In this document: positions 1 through 11,400 of the stretch, one piece after another
Position numbering within the stretch: position 1 is the first letter of the stretch
Layout: each line of letters begins with the position of its first letter
Assembly (NCBI RefSeq): GCF_901709675.1
Contig: NC_051092.1
Location: forward strand, 1,556,491-1,620,490
Length of the DNA: 64,000 nt
Direction of reading: 5' to 3'
Origin: Syngnathus acus
Lineage: Eukaryota; Chordata; Actinopteri; Syngnathiformes; Syngnathidae
The notes under the pieces: generated by a model
What the model saw: only the letters and a program-made list of their open reading frames with translations
Told to the model about the DNA's origin: nothing
The model's database searches: none
Translations under genes and position numbers: made by a program

Positions 1-896
1 TTCAACAGCCAGACATGCGCACAGGTTGGGGAGCTATCACTCAAGCCCCAAGAGCCAGAACACTCAAATCCATTTTCTTCTCTGAGTCCTCTCCATGTCA
101 AGAACAGGGACGATTGGGGTAAAAAAAAAAAAAAAAATCTCTATTCTCTGCCTCCAATCATACAAACCGTTCTACGATTAAGGCATTGCGGCAATCAAGG
201 AAATTCCCGCTTGTGTGTCTGCATGGGAAAGGCAGAGCTGGAAAAGGGCAAAGCCTCTTCACTCAACGCTGTCTGAGGAGATAAATCGTGCATCTCCAGT
301 GGTAGCAGAGAGCAGACGCCGTCTTGTGCCAGCTGTCTGCCGCTCCGCTTCTATTCTACTCGCCGTTTGTTGCCGCGTCCGACGCTCGGCTCGCAGCCCC
401 TCTTGTTTTCATAACAGTTCCTGCGCGGACGGCTGGCACAGCTGTTTCGCGTTCCCTGCGGCCTTTTAAAAAAGGCAATAAATCAATCTAGGCACTCAAT
501 ACAGGCGGGAAATTGACCAATTAGAGTGGCCCAAGATGCTTGTGTTCAGGCGGACCATTTTACAAATTGGCTATCTATTTATACCAACGCAGGCACGCGG
601 CAAAAAAAAAAAAAAAAATTACTGGCTGCGGTTTCGTTGGCAGTCGGCACCAGGTCTTAGTTTTCAGCAGACCTGCTGTGTATTTACACACACCTTTCAC
701 ACACTTTTAACACAGCTAGCAACACAGCAGTTTGGATGATAAAATATTCGTTTGAATTTATGCACAGTAAGCAGTATCGGAGGGGGAAGACAAATCCAAT
801 AGATCACGGATGAGCAATCATTGATATATAAAAAATAAAACAGTGAGCAAACGGGTTTTTTGTGACTAGCTAGCTAGCTAGCTAGGAACGCAGTAC
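1..896. other. Noncoding stretch left of the hAT element
   Basis: No gene is recognisable here. The stretch holds poly-A runs at 121-137 and 602-618 and a short (CTAG)n run at 866-885. The open frames at 215-469 and 536-739 show no domain, and the second consists partly of poly-A coded lysines, so I treat both as chance. Confidence 0.6.
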
Positions 897-1172
897 CTGT
901 ATGGCAGTCGTCCTCAACCTTTTTTGCGCCACGGACCGGTTAACGTGTCAGAAATATTTTCGCGGACCGGCTTTTATATAAATAAATACATTTATATAAA
1001 TAAATAATACATTTATTATAAATATATAAATACGATGAAATAAAATGATACGACAGGCATAAAAACAAGTATAAGCGACATAAAAAATAAAACTCACCAT
1101 TCCGTTGAATTAGTGCGAACACTGAGAAACGAGCTTGGCCGGCGTAATTGGAGAAAATGACACCCGAAGTGG

Positions 1173-1446
1173 TTAAGGTTTGTCTTTTAATGCAGGATGC
1201 TTGGTCTCCATGTGCCGAAGCAGTTTTGGGGCTTCATTGCCTTGTTAGCTAGCCTGTCGCCACATATTATGCAGAGTGGGCTCGGCGCGTCAAAGTCACC
1301 TGTTGCGATAAATCCATATTTTAAGTAGGACTCCAGAAATTTTCTTTTAAATGCAGCTTACCTTTACTTAGAAGTCATACCCTCTTCTTCTTGGGCTTTT
1401 TTCCCTTTCCGAAGAAGCTTTCCAAACATCTCTGTTTCTTGCTCAT
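1173..1446 (-). pseudogene. Truncated, frameshifted BED zinc-finger hAT transposase (N-terminal part)
   Basis: On the minus strand an ATG at 1446-1444 begins MSKKQRCLESFFGKGKKPKK, a short lysine-rich leader with a possible nuclear signal, then a stop at 1377-1375. A likely donor (AGG|GTATGA) sits just before the stop, so a small intron is possible. From about 1354 the frame reads KFLESYLKYGFIATGDFDAP, followed by a Cys-x2-Cys pair (CIIC, 1273-1262) and LANKAMKP. One extra base in a four-G run at about 1228-1231 shifts the frame. The adjacent frame then gives PKLLRHMETKHPALKDKP down to 1176, with the His-x4-His pair, and a stop at 1175-1173. The order C2...H2 fits the BED finger of ZBED-like hAT transposases. 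No dimerisation or catalytic (RNase H-like) region remains. The product cannot work. It lies inside the complete hAT element and would have been read from its right end. Confidence 0.85.
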
Positions 1447-1450
1447 ATTA

Positions 1451-1648
1451 GCTAGCTTCGCGGGCTCGACTGAGGTGACAGGTCACGTGACCAAGACGAG
1501 CGTCTTGACCTGAACCGCCGGATGTAATTGGGAAAGAATCGCCAATTTTTTAATATTCTTCAAAATAAATGTTTACTCGTTTTTGCTAGCTTTGCGGGCT
1601 CGACTGGGGAAACATGTTACGTGACCGGGACGAGCGTCTTGACCTGAA
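1451..1648. repeat. 64-bp direct duplication in the hAT upstream region
   Basis: Positions 1451-1514 and 1585-1648 are the same 64-bp unit with 8 differences by hand count, separated by 70 bases. Both begin GCTAGCTT and end GTCTTGACCTGAA. The copy nearer the transposase ATG contains the perfect palindrome GTCACGTGAC with an E-box core; the distal copy has GTTACGTGAC. The position directly upstream of the transposase start suggests a promoter or transposase-binding duplication, which is an inference. Confidence 0.8.
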
Positions 1649-1685
1649 TTAATTGATCGTCGATAAATAAATAAATAAATAAATT

Positions 1686-1700
<15 letters not shown>

Positions 1701-1750
<50 letters not shown>
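1701..1750. repeat. (AT)25 microsatellite inside the hAT element
   Basis: A pure AT run of 50 bases is preceded by a poly-A tract and (AAAT)n sequence and followed by another A run. It lies just inside the right terminus of the hAT element. Confidence 0.95.
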
Positions 1751-1756
<6 letters not shown>

Positions 1757-3449
1757 AACATTTGCGGGACCCCTGCTGTATGGGACACCTATAAAAACTA
1801 GTGAAATCCAATCCAATCCCAAACTCAAGTTTTAAATTGTTTGTTTTGTTCTGTCTTAACAATACATTTATTAAAATAGTTTCTAAACGTACTTAGCGAA
1901 TTTGCCAACACAGCAAAGTATGAGCATAACAAAAAAACAGCAGCCGTCACTAGTTTATGAAATACCATTTGAGGTTTGTTGTTGGATTATAAACCTCCAG
2001 GTAACAATTCCAGAACAGAATGATGACGCCCACCTGGCTGCACACTCCATATGCTGCTCTCCTATGAGGCAGTGCCATGTTAGCATTCAAGCCCATAGCT
2101 AGCTGATGCAACGCTCGGGCTAAATCAGGCGCAAGATCCAGAAAACGACCACGACGGTGGTTCTGTTGACTGAACGAGGTAAGGCCTAATTAGTGCGACA
2201 ACGTCCTCTGACTGCGTGCTGAAAAATGCCATGAGCACAATCAGCACTCCCTTATGTTATGCTAAGTAGAACTCCTGAGCGTCATTATCATTCACAGTCT
2301 ACTTGCCTGCAGACTCATTTATGCTTACTTGTCACTTTTTGACTGGATGGTTTAATCAGCTGATTAACACACATGCACGTGCATGCACACAATGGAGTCT
2401 TTAAAGGTTACTATTCTTATCCCCGGCACTTAATCTACATAACCCGATGCAGGGTTCTCTCGATTAGAATAAACAGGATATGAAAATAAACTGGCCCGAG
2501 CTGTTTTTCTTCTCCAAAACAGGATGGCCCATGGCTTCGGCGATGCAGCAAAAGGGGGAAGAACTCTGCCGCATGGGCTATGACTAAACCCCCTGGGCTT
2601 GGCACGACTCATCAGACATGCATTTATCTTTCATTTGGCCTGTGAGTCTGCCATTCGGCTCTAGGTTCAAGGCTTACATTTCGACACCCTCAAAATAAGT
2701 GGAAAAAATGACAAATCAATTTAGTGTATTCTCAGCATGCATTGTGGAAAAGGGATATATTTAAATAATATTGCCCGGCTCAAACACTTTCATTTGGATG
2801 CAATCAATTACCATTTTTATTCCTCAATTCCGAGCCCTTAAATATTAATATGATTCATAATGAGGCTGAGTGGTCGGAATCACTCACTGTCCCTCAAGGC
2901 AGCTTTGCGGTGGACGAGTGTTCAGACCTCGCTTGATGAATAAAGCCATCCCATTAAGCTAGGCTTGAACATGCCCCCACCCAGTGTGAAGGTTCTGCCC
3001 CTATTCTGGTCACAAAATAAAAGAAATTGCCAGCAGGTGTCATTGCTTTGATTCCTTAAAAGGGTGCGTGGCACTGCCGACAGCACCACGTAATACAAGT
3101 TAATCTAAATGTATTGAAATATTTCAGAAATGAATTTCTCCTGTCTATTTACATTCACTGATATATAAATCGCATTCTTGTTTTTGTTTTTGCACTGTTA
3201 ACTCCAACAGCTGAAGAATTGGCGAGGCCAAAAGAGAGCCTCTCCGAAGTGGAGAGCACAGAATAAAGAATGAGATGCTGGAATTGTTACATTTCAAAAA
3301 GCAATCTTCTTAAATTGCTGAACAAGTTACTAAAATCAGACAGCCAATTAGGATCTGATTTCGGAGAGCAAAATTAAAGAAGAGTTTGTCCTATCAGCTT
3401 TGTGTGGCGGTACCGGCAAATCATCTCTGCAATGATTTTTTTTCTTTCT

Positions 3450-3476
3450 TGTGTGTGTGCGTGCGTGTGTGTGTAG
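3450..3476. repeat. GT/GC dinucleotide microsatellite
   Basis: A run of GTGTGTGTGCGTGCGTGTGTGTGT-type sequence with two GC interruptions. Confidence 0.85.
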
Positions 3477-4745
3477 CACCCGTATCATGCGACTCACACA
3501 ATCTAATTAGCTCCTCTCAAATGGAAGTGCAGTCATTTTAAAATGAGGCTAAAAAAATGGCACAAGATAAGTTGGGGCATCTGTTGGTGTCGCATTTATC
3601 GACAGATCCTCCCTTTCATGTCCCGTGTGAAAACGAGTAGCCGTACTACTGAATCATCACTATTTGGCCAGTCGGCTAACGCGCTGTGAAATGAGCAATG
3701 TACTTGACTGTCACACAGCTAAATAAATCAGCCTTTGAATAGAGACAGTGAAAAGCGTGTATATCATTGCTGCGGGAGTGCAGGAACATGTGTGAGATTG
3801 TAGCATGCCTTTAAATCAATTGAACATTAGCGTAGCATAGTTCCCATGCATTCATGCTAAGTGTCATAATATGTTTCTCACTGCACAGTGAATTAGCCGC
3901 AATCAACTGCGGAATTATTATTAATAATTTTTAACAGAGGATAAAGAATATATGCCGGTGTGTGTTGTTGTTGACTGCTGTCTACATGTGTTGCTGCACC
4001 GGTTTTGTTCTAATAAGCACATTCAAAGGTATTGCAACATTGATGCTGTTGTTTTTTTTAGCTTGACTTAAATTCGCTGCCACATCTCGTATCCCAACTT
4101 TTTGCCAGCAAGTCAAAGTAAAACCAAAGAAAAACAATCAACAGGCTTGTATCTCAAAAACTTGCAAGTCAGGTCACTTGTAAGTTGAGCTACCTTGTGT
4201 CGTATGTTTGCGATTGCGCAATTCAGAGTGATCCACTCTTGGAACTCCAAAAATCGGAATTTTCGAGCACGTTTTTGTATACACGTGCACAGCAAAATGT
4301 GTACAGCCAATATTAGTTGAGTTGATTCTCCCAGACAAATACGCACACACACACACGAGTGGAGTGCAGGCAACCAGTGGCGTGTGAAACATCTTCATCC
4401 ATCTCAGTTCCCATGGCAACAAGTGAAATCATATTCCATTTACAACTTTGTTCTCCCTTCCAAAATGTTACCATCTGCTAAAAACATATATTCACAGAAG
4501 AAAAAAAAAAAGTTATCTGATGAATATTTTAAGGGGCTTTGCTAGCGGCTGCAGGCATTATGGTCCCTGGCCAACGTTTTCCTTTGAGACGGCAAACAGC
4601 CACATCCTCCCAAACTGCGGATGATTCAGTGAAAGGCGTTCTGCGGTACATGCACACTTTTGGCGGCTCACTCCCACTTTTTCGTACCGCAAACACACCG
4701 TCGGCTTTATCTAGCTGTGTGTGGAGAGCTTCTCCCTGCAGACGA

Positions 4746-4780
4746 AGGGAGGGAGAGAGGGAGGGAGGGAGGGAGGGAGG
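4746..4780. repeat. (GGGA)n microsatellite
   Basis: A purine-only tract of GGGA/GAGA units. It accounts for the Gly/Glu/Arg-rich end of a chance open frame here. Confidence 0.9.
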
Positions 4781-5240
4781 TTTTGTTGTGTAAGCTCATC
4801 TGTGGTCACCCGAAAATGAATCAGAAAATGAATTTTTAAGATTAAGTTTTCTCATTAGATATTTTGTTTGTTTGCTTTGTTTATGTGTTTTTGTAAGTGA
4901 GGGTCTCTTGGTGAGTTTATGTCCTTTTTGTGTGTGTGGGTTTTTTTCTGCACCATTATTCCCCCACAAGTGTTTATCAAAATATAGCAACTTAAAAGCT
5001 GCTGGAAAAACAAAAACTCTCGTGTTTTGTCCTGTGTGCTTTTTCACTGTTTACAACTTTTGTCTTTCATTGAACAAACTAAAATGGCTTTAGAATGCAT
5101 CGGCACCACAACGATAATAAATGTTTACACTGTGAATTATACGTAAATAAAGAATATGTCATTTAAATTTGAATAAAAAAATTCAAATTAGAGAACGGCC
5201 ATTTTGGGTTAGCGTCCATGCTTGAATTTAGTACAACTTG

Positions 5241-5313
5241 CTCCTGAGTATAAGTCGCAAGCTCAGACAAACTTTGAAAAAAGTGTGACGTATAATCCAT
5301 AAAAATACGGTCA
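5241..5313. mobile_element. Truncated copy of the ACTATAAG...CGGTA MITE family
   Basis: The segment begins CTCCTGAGTATAAGTCGC and ends with GACGTATAATCCATAAAAATACGGTC. Its right end is a diverged form of the right terminal repeat of the elements at 19014-19187 and 52128-52543. The left terminus is missing, so this is an old fragment. Confidence 0.6.
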
Positions 5314-8300
5314 TTTCATCATCACCTCATTGGAAATCCGAACAAACAACCTCCTGAAATGGGTTGTGCTCACTTTCAAAATGTCAGCTGTGAACACAAA
5401 AGCTCAATAGATGATGAAAGTGTGCGGCACAGCACTGCGATCAGCCTGTTCAAATTCCCAGTCTGGACCGGCGCCAGCCGTATTCACACCTATTGTGCAG
5501 TTCACTACTCGTGCAATACATCACAGTTGGACGGGACAGCGCTGAGGAATAAAAAGCGACAAGTGAACCCCGCCACGTAGCTTGTACAACAGCATCCAAT
5601 CCATAAATGTCGGAGTTAATAGCCAAGCGGCCATTTAATATTTCATCCACAATGAGGCCAATTTTCAAGTGGAAATGAGCTGTTGGAAAGATGCCCGTTT
5701 TTATCAGCGCGTCATCCTGTGCGGACATTATTTATTCCCAGCGCTGTCACAATGAATGGCTCACAAAAAGTTCATTATCTGATTTCATTTGGACAATAAT
5801 GCATATTCTCCTGACCATCAGCAACAGTTTGTCAAAACATATGCAATGATGTCTGCGACGTTCTGCTGACCTCGTGTCCGACATCTCTCAGGAGGACGGA
5901 CGCTTAACACAGCAGATGGGCAAAAACCAGACTGCAGTCCGACAACTTCATACGGCCGCCAACACGTCTGTTTCTTCCTGTGGTTCTACCTGAATTCCTC
6001 TCATATGCGGCCAGTTTATGGTCGTCTGGCTGAGATGTTCGACATCGTACTAGACCATGCCAAGGAAGCAATCCAGAGGACACGTGAAGTGAGATGCGTA
6101 CGTTTCTAACTTCAGACATATGTTAAGATTTCATGGATGAATAAGATCAATTCTTTTTTCCTTTGCGCCGTCCAATCAAACACTCTTCTGTAAAAATAAA
6201 TAAATAAATAAATAAGAATTAAATAAAAAAAATGATCAGTCAAAGAGTCAAGACTACAATGTTACAAAACACGTGGGAACCCTTGGTTTTAAATGAAAAC
6301 AAGATATCAGGCAGGAAATAATGAGGATCTCCAAATCGATGTTGATTCAACAGAGATTTAACTGTATTAGGTTCTTAATTGGGCAAATAATTGGACATCA
6401 AAACAAGACGTCTTCCACTCGCAATGCAATATTTCTGGACATGTGACATGAACATTTCATCTTGCACAACATTTTTTGGACTCATTACACATCGCACATT
6501 TTTGCCCAAAATTCAATTTAATGCTACTAAACCGAAACGACTCCTCTGCTAAAATACACAAATCTAAATAGCAAAAACTGCTTGAGGCATTCTTTCATGT
6601 GCAGCCCCCTCAAATCTTCTTTATAGTCCATACAATCCCAGCTTGCGCATGTGTGTGTGAGTTCATGCTAATCAATTTAAGAGAGGAGAACAAAATTCCC
6701 CTTAAGGCACTAATAAAGCGTGTGCTTTAAATGCTTCGGGCGAGTTCGTACTATCTTGTTGAAATAAGTGATACTGATTCCTACTGGGGTCACATTGTGG
6801 GGACAGGTAGTCGCAAGTAACACTATATGACAAGCATCATTTATTTTCTCTTAAAAAAATCCGCCATAAATTCCTAAGCCCCTCCCCCAGTCACACTTGG
6901 GGATGGAGGAGTGGGTTTGTGGTTGGATTTGCTTAAATACAATCGCTATTGCCTCCCTCCCTTGTTGACTGCATCCTCAGGCTTAAAGACAACTTAAAGT
7001 AAATCTTAGCCCCTTTTCCCACCACCCATTCACTTTGCTGCAGCTCTTGTGAGTGGGGGGGATACAAAGAAGGGAGGAGGGGGGGGTTTAAATCATTTGG
7101 CACTGGAGGGCCCCATGAGGCGACCAAGTTTGCCTGCAAAATAATCACAAACACGAGTGAAAATGTTCCATTTTGAACAGCATGCTTCCTAATGTAAAAG
7201 TGGCAGGTGGCATATTTCAAGTGGGCTTTGATTGATCTCCGACTGTTTGTAAAATTGTCTGTCGTCACAGAATTCAGGTCAGAGTGATAAGCGCTGGGGG
7301 CTCTACAAGGCCCCCCCCCCCCGAGATAGCTGCTCACATGCGCTCATTCAGACAACGGCAAGGTACTTGCGCGAGTGGCCCGCCGGATGAAGAAAGAAAA
7401 GTTTGCAAAGCAACAAATCAACAATTTTTTTCCCTGCCAACCAAGCAGATAATCAAAGTTTCCAACAATAAAATAAAAAGAAGAGATTGAAATGAGGGGG
7501 GTAGGGGGGGGCATGAATTGAAATTAAAAACGACACGAGCAGTCATCCATTTCTAACGGGACTCTTTTAATCTTGCAATAGAGACTTTCAATAGTGAATT
7601 AGTCTTTTTTTTTCTTCTTTTATATTCCTTTAATGCTTCCAAGAGAAATATATGCAAATCTCCAACTAATGCTAACAGCAGTGACAAAGGGAGCCAGTTC
7701 GTCTCTTCATTTACTGAGCCGCCGCCATAGTGCAGTGGCCGGCAGGGAGCCTCCAGATTCCGACAAGGCCCGTTGGATCCCGATGCGAGAGTTCTGACTT
7801 TTACCAGCCAGCAGCTTGAGATGAGCTTCCTCTATCATACTGTATTGTTTTAATCCGCGGCGTCATTTATTAAATGTTTTTTTGTTGGACAGAGACGGCA
7901 AATCGGGACCAAAAAAATATAAGAAATTATGTCTGCCCTCCAAGTGATGAAAATTTGAAGGCATTTGGGTTGGACACAATGAAAGGCCTTTGACAGAGGA
8001 ATCTATTTCCATTTCCAGGGCCCGCCTAGCAACCATCTAAACGTGGTTAACTAGTTGAGGCGGAGTTAATCCTTTTATTGAGATCCCTGCTGCAAGGGAT
8101 CCCAAACACACACACTGATTAAAAAAAAAAAAAAAAAAGGAAACGTGGGCAATGAACAGTTTAAGAATCACAGGCCCTAAACAGATAAAGGCGGAACATC
8201 TTGTTGCTATGGCAGTGTGTACAGAACGAGTGGCGACAGTTTCCACTTTTCTCCGTCTAATATATTCACATTATTTATGAAATATTCCATAAGTAGCATA

Positions 8301-9039
8301 GCTAATGCTAAATATAAATCCCAAGCAGAGGCTTGGGATGCCTTTCCAACTGGGGCTGTGGCGGCTTCCTCTCCAAGAAAAGCTTCCCATGTTTGTGCAC
8401 AAGATGCTTTTGCTTTGCTATCCATCCTTTCATTCTTCCATGAAAAAAGGAGCAGCCTGGCTCTTTTCTCATCTTTTTTTTTTATTTTTTTTATATCCAT
8501 CAGCATGAACAAAACGGGAATTCGATTCCATACGGAATACATTTGATACGGATACAAATACGGAATTTGGAAACAATAACGTCATTTATATAAATCCGGC
8601 TTGCGTGAGATATTTATAAAATGACCACAAACGTGCCTTTCTTTTTGCGATAATACCGAAGCGAGCGTGAGCTCGGAACCGTGCGGCGTTTTCTCAACAT
8701 GCTCTGACAAGCAAACCACTATTTCGCCTGTCGATACTCTCGCGGCATCCATTTTCACCTAGCTGACACCTTTTACTGGTCAAGGGATGAATAAATCACA
8801 CTTAGTGTACTCCCCGGTAGTCGAGTCCAAAAAAAAAAAAAGGATATCAACATGAAGGAGGACTGCAGTGTTTTGCTGTCATGGCTAGCCCTAAGGTACG
8901 GTGAAAAATCACCATTGATAAAGTCGCATTTTTCAAAGAGCCTTATTGCTCTTTTAATCTCTCCGCCACAATGGATGGCTTCGGGGACGCGTTTCATTTC
9001 ATCTGAGCACAAACAATCTTTCAAAGGGCTTAATAACAG
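5314..9039. other. Noncoding stretch
   Basis: No exon is supported. It holds an (AAAT)n run at about 6191-6214, a pure C run at 7311-7322, poly-A at 8120-8138 and several T-rich runs. A 7-bp stem (GATCCCT/AGGGATC) sits at 8082-8101. Overlapping open frames on both strands at 8207-8557 are low-information and lack any domain. Confidence 0.5.
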
Positions 9040-11400
9040 TTAGGCAAATGAGTGTCATTAATTACCCTCTAATGGAATAAAAGATGCGCCGCAACAACTG
9101 CAAAGGTGTGAGGCTGCGAGGGAATATCGAGGACTTCACTTTGAAATGAGCTTCATTAGCACGCTAATGCAGGCGCTAGCAGTTAGTACAGCCGCCGAAA
9201 ATTGCTGATAGTATTTTCTGCGGTGATCCGTTCTGCCAAATGACATTAAGTTGTTTTAGGAAGAAATAAAATGTGCCATATTAAAATAACTACGAATTAA
9301 TCTGAATAAATAACTCTCCGCAACCGCACGCCGCGGCAGCAACAAACACAGTTAGCGCGGCGGAATTTTTTTGGATGAACAAATCTGATCTGACTGATGT
9401 GACACGCTGGAAACTGGCCTCCCTCCCTCTTGCACAAATCAAGAACTAACACGGCGTTATTTTTCACCCTAACCTTACCGATAACAAATAGAGACGGATT
9501 TGAAGGAGGAGCCAGAGGAGCGGCTAATGAATGATGAATTTGAGACGAGGGGGAAAGATCATAAATCGTGACGGGGCGTCATCGTCCGCCTGATGACAAA
9601 CTGCGCCGGTGGACGGAATGTGCCTCTGTGTGTATCTCCTCCACGCTGCCTGACACTTTATCTTCTCCATCCTGCTAGATTACACCTCCAGGGTTCAGGT
9701 GGGAATCAATCATGGCTATTATTACCTCAAGTCACTAGATGCATCTATCACCACTAAGGTTACCATAACCTCAATATTAACAGAGGAAAAGCCCCTCTAA
9801 TAAACAGCAGAAAGGATGGGCTGCTTGGTGGGATTTCATCTTCCTTTCACTTTTAATAAGGGACTCGGAGGAATAAAGATTACAGGCCATATTTAGCATG
9901 CAGAACAAATCAAGCTCTTCCAGGCTCTTGCTCTCCTCCACTTCTCATTCTGGTTAGTCATTAAGACAAGCAGAGAGAGACGAGGAGGGGGGAGGCCTTT
10001 CCTGGTTCTCCTCCCGCCCGCAGCCACTCTTAATAAGGGCCCGAGAAACTTAGCGAGGAGTCGGCCGGCCGGCCGGACGGACACTCAAAGGCTGCGATAG
10101 CGCGCCCGAGACAAGGCGGAGTGGTTGGAGTCCCCGGGACACAACCCTTGGTTAAGTTCATCCGCTTTTATAAGTCACCATTACACAATGGTGTCTCTGT
10201 AAAACAAGATGCAGAAAAGAGAGCGAGCATTAGGGCAAAAAAAAAAAAATGGCTAAGCTTCTTTGAGGATTAATGGAATTTAGTCAAGTAGGAGGCTGTG
10301 AGTGCATTAGAGCAGCTGACACGGGGTCACGGCACTGCCGACATTTTCTCATGCCACCCCTTTGACATGAATCATTCATCGGTATTCAAATGACGACGGG
10401 CGGCCCGATGATATATCATGAAAGTCACCCTATAATAACATACCTCCAATTACACAATGATCAGAGCATCACGGCCCGCTAATAGATTCATACCAATTAA
10501 GGGAGAAATATATTCAAAAGGACTTTTCACTTTGAAATGGGTCTTGTTATTCCCCTCGACAACCAACAACAGCACTCATTACGGTGGCTCGGCAACGAGA
10601 AATGCAGAGAGCGTGTAAATATTTAAAACCCTCACAAATATATAAATATTCATTCCAGAATGATTTGATGCGCTAAATAAATAATCCCTTGTTAAATAAA
10701 TGACACCCTAAATAAAACTTTAAAAACAGGATCTGGGGAATGAAGATGAGATGAATCAGAGGGGAGGATTCTGGGCAGGAGGGAAGTGAAGAGGGGAGGG
10801 GGGGGGAGGGTTGTCATCTGTCACTCCTCCCTGTTTGAATTCCTAATTGCTGCCATGCAAACAAGTCATGCTAATTAAAGCCCGGCTAGCAATTAGATGA
10901 GCTTCAGCTCAACCTTGTGGGGAGGAAGAGGAGGGTGAAATGCTTGCAAGGTGGAGTTGCCGAATGATTTCAATGTATTTTATGAATAATAATAAATAGA
11001 TATATCGAAAATACTCAAGATGGCGGTCAATGCGACATTCCATCCATCACCTGTACCATGTAGTGCTAATTTGACTAAAGGCAGTTTCCGTATTTATCTA
11101 GTCCGCTCTGTTGCATCCGTTCCGGCTCTGACCTACGCCGGTCCTACACGCCCGCCTAGACGGTAATCTCCGGTGTCACCTGGTCTCCTCCGCTCCCCAT
11201 TTGCCTGGCTCTTCCGGCTTCCCAGCTCTCTGGAGGGCAAGGCCTTTATGCGACTGGAGCTTGTCCTATCGCACAATGAGCTGCAGGAACAGCGCTTTTG
11301 TGATGCCTGTGATTAGTCTTTTGTGTTCCCAGGTAGAATTAAGATGAAATTCTACAGGCAGTCATTGTGTTCCTATCTTCAGGACACTCAAAGAAATATG
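9040..11400. promoter_or_regulatory. Candidate cluster of conserved noncoding regulatory elements
   Basis: This repeat-poor tract lacks recognisable transposons or coding frames and is dense in ATTA/TAAT homeodomain-type motifs. Examples are TTAATTACC near 9058 and the inverted pair at 9154-9169. It also has an octamer-like ATGCAAAC beside CATGCTAATTAAAGC near 10855-10880, and many TTAAT/AATAAA blocks between 10380 and 10740. Such composition is typical of the conserved noncoding elements that surround developmental regulator genes in fish. I cannot align to other genomes, so conservation is inferred only. Confidence 0.35.
9154..9169. promoter_or_regulatory. Inverted pair of homeodomain-type sites
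   Basis: CATTAGC and GCTAATG face each other across two bases, giving a 16-bp near-perfect palindrome with two TAAT cores. It could bind a homeodomain dimer. That function is an inference from the motif alone. Confidence 0.35.

Larger units (their letters stand above)
897..1783 (-). mobile_element. Complete non-autonomous hAT transposon with 8-bp target duplication
   Basis: The element spans 905-1775. It is flanked by the identical 8-mer CTGTATGG at 897-904 and 1776-1783, the target-site duplication length typical of hAT elements. Its ends are CAGTCGTCC on the left and, read inward on the other strand, CAGGGGTCCC on the right, an imperfect terminal inverted repeat. The left 60 bases carry the CACGGACCGG motif repeated about 40 bases apart, a pattern seen in vertebrate hAT ends. 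Read on the minus strand, the element starts at 1775, passes a duplicated upstream block, then encodes the first part of a BED zinc-finger transposase. It then jumps to a short AT-rich tail ending at 905. The catalytic part of the transposase is missing, so this is an internal-deletion derivative of a larger element. An (AT)n microsatellite has expanded inside the right end. The structure is seen directly; the superfamily is from family knowledge. Confidence 0.88.
1784..5240. other. Noncoding stretch, mainly unique sequence
   Basis: No exon is supported. It holds a GT-type microsatellite (about 3450-3476), a (GGGA)n tract (about 4746-4780) and poly-A at 4500-4511. The part at about 2680-2950 is repeat-free with several TAAT-type motifs and could be regulatory, but nothing in the sequence proves it. 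Confidence 0.5.

Noticed and set aside
8082-8101. GATCCCT/AGGGATC stem
   Set aside because: Seven-base stems are expected by chance in 64 kb, and no context supports a function.
10060-10080. (GGCC)n run thought to be a special site
   Set aside because: It is a short GC simple repeat with no partner structure.
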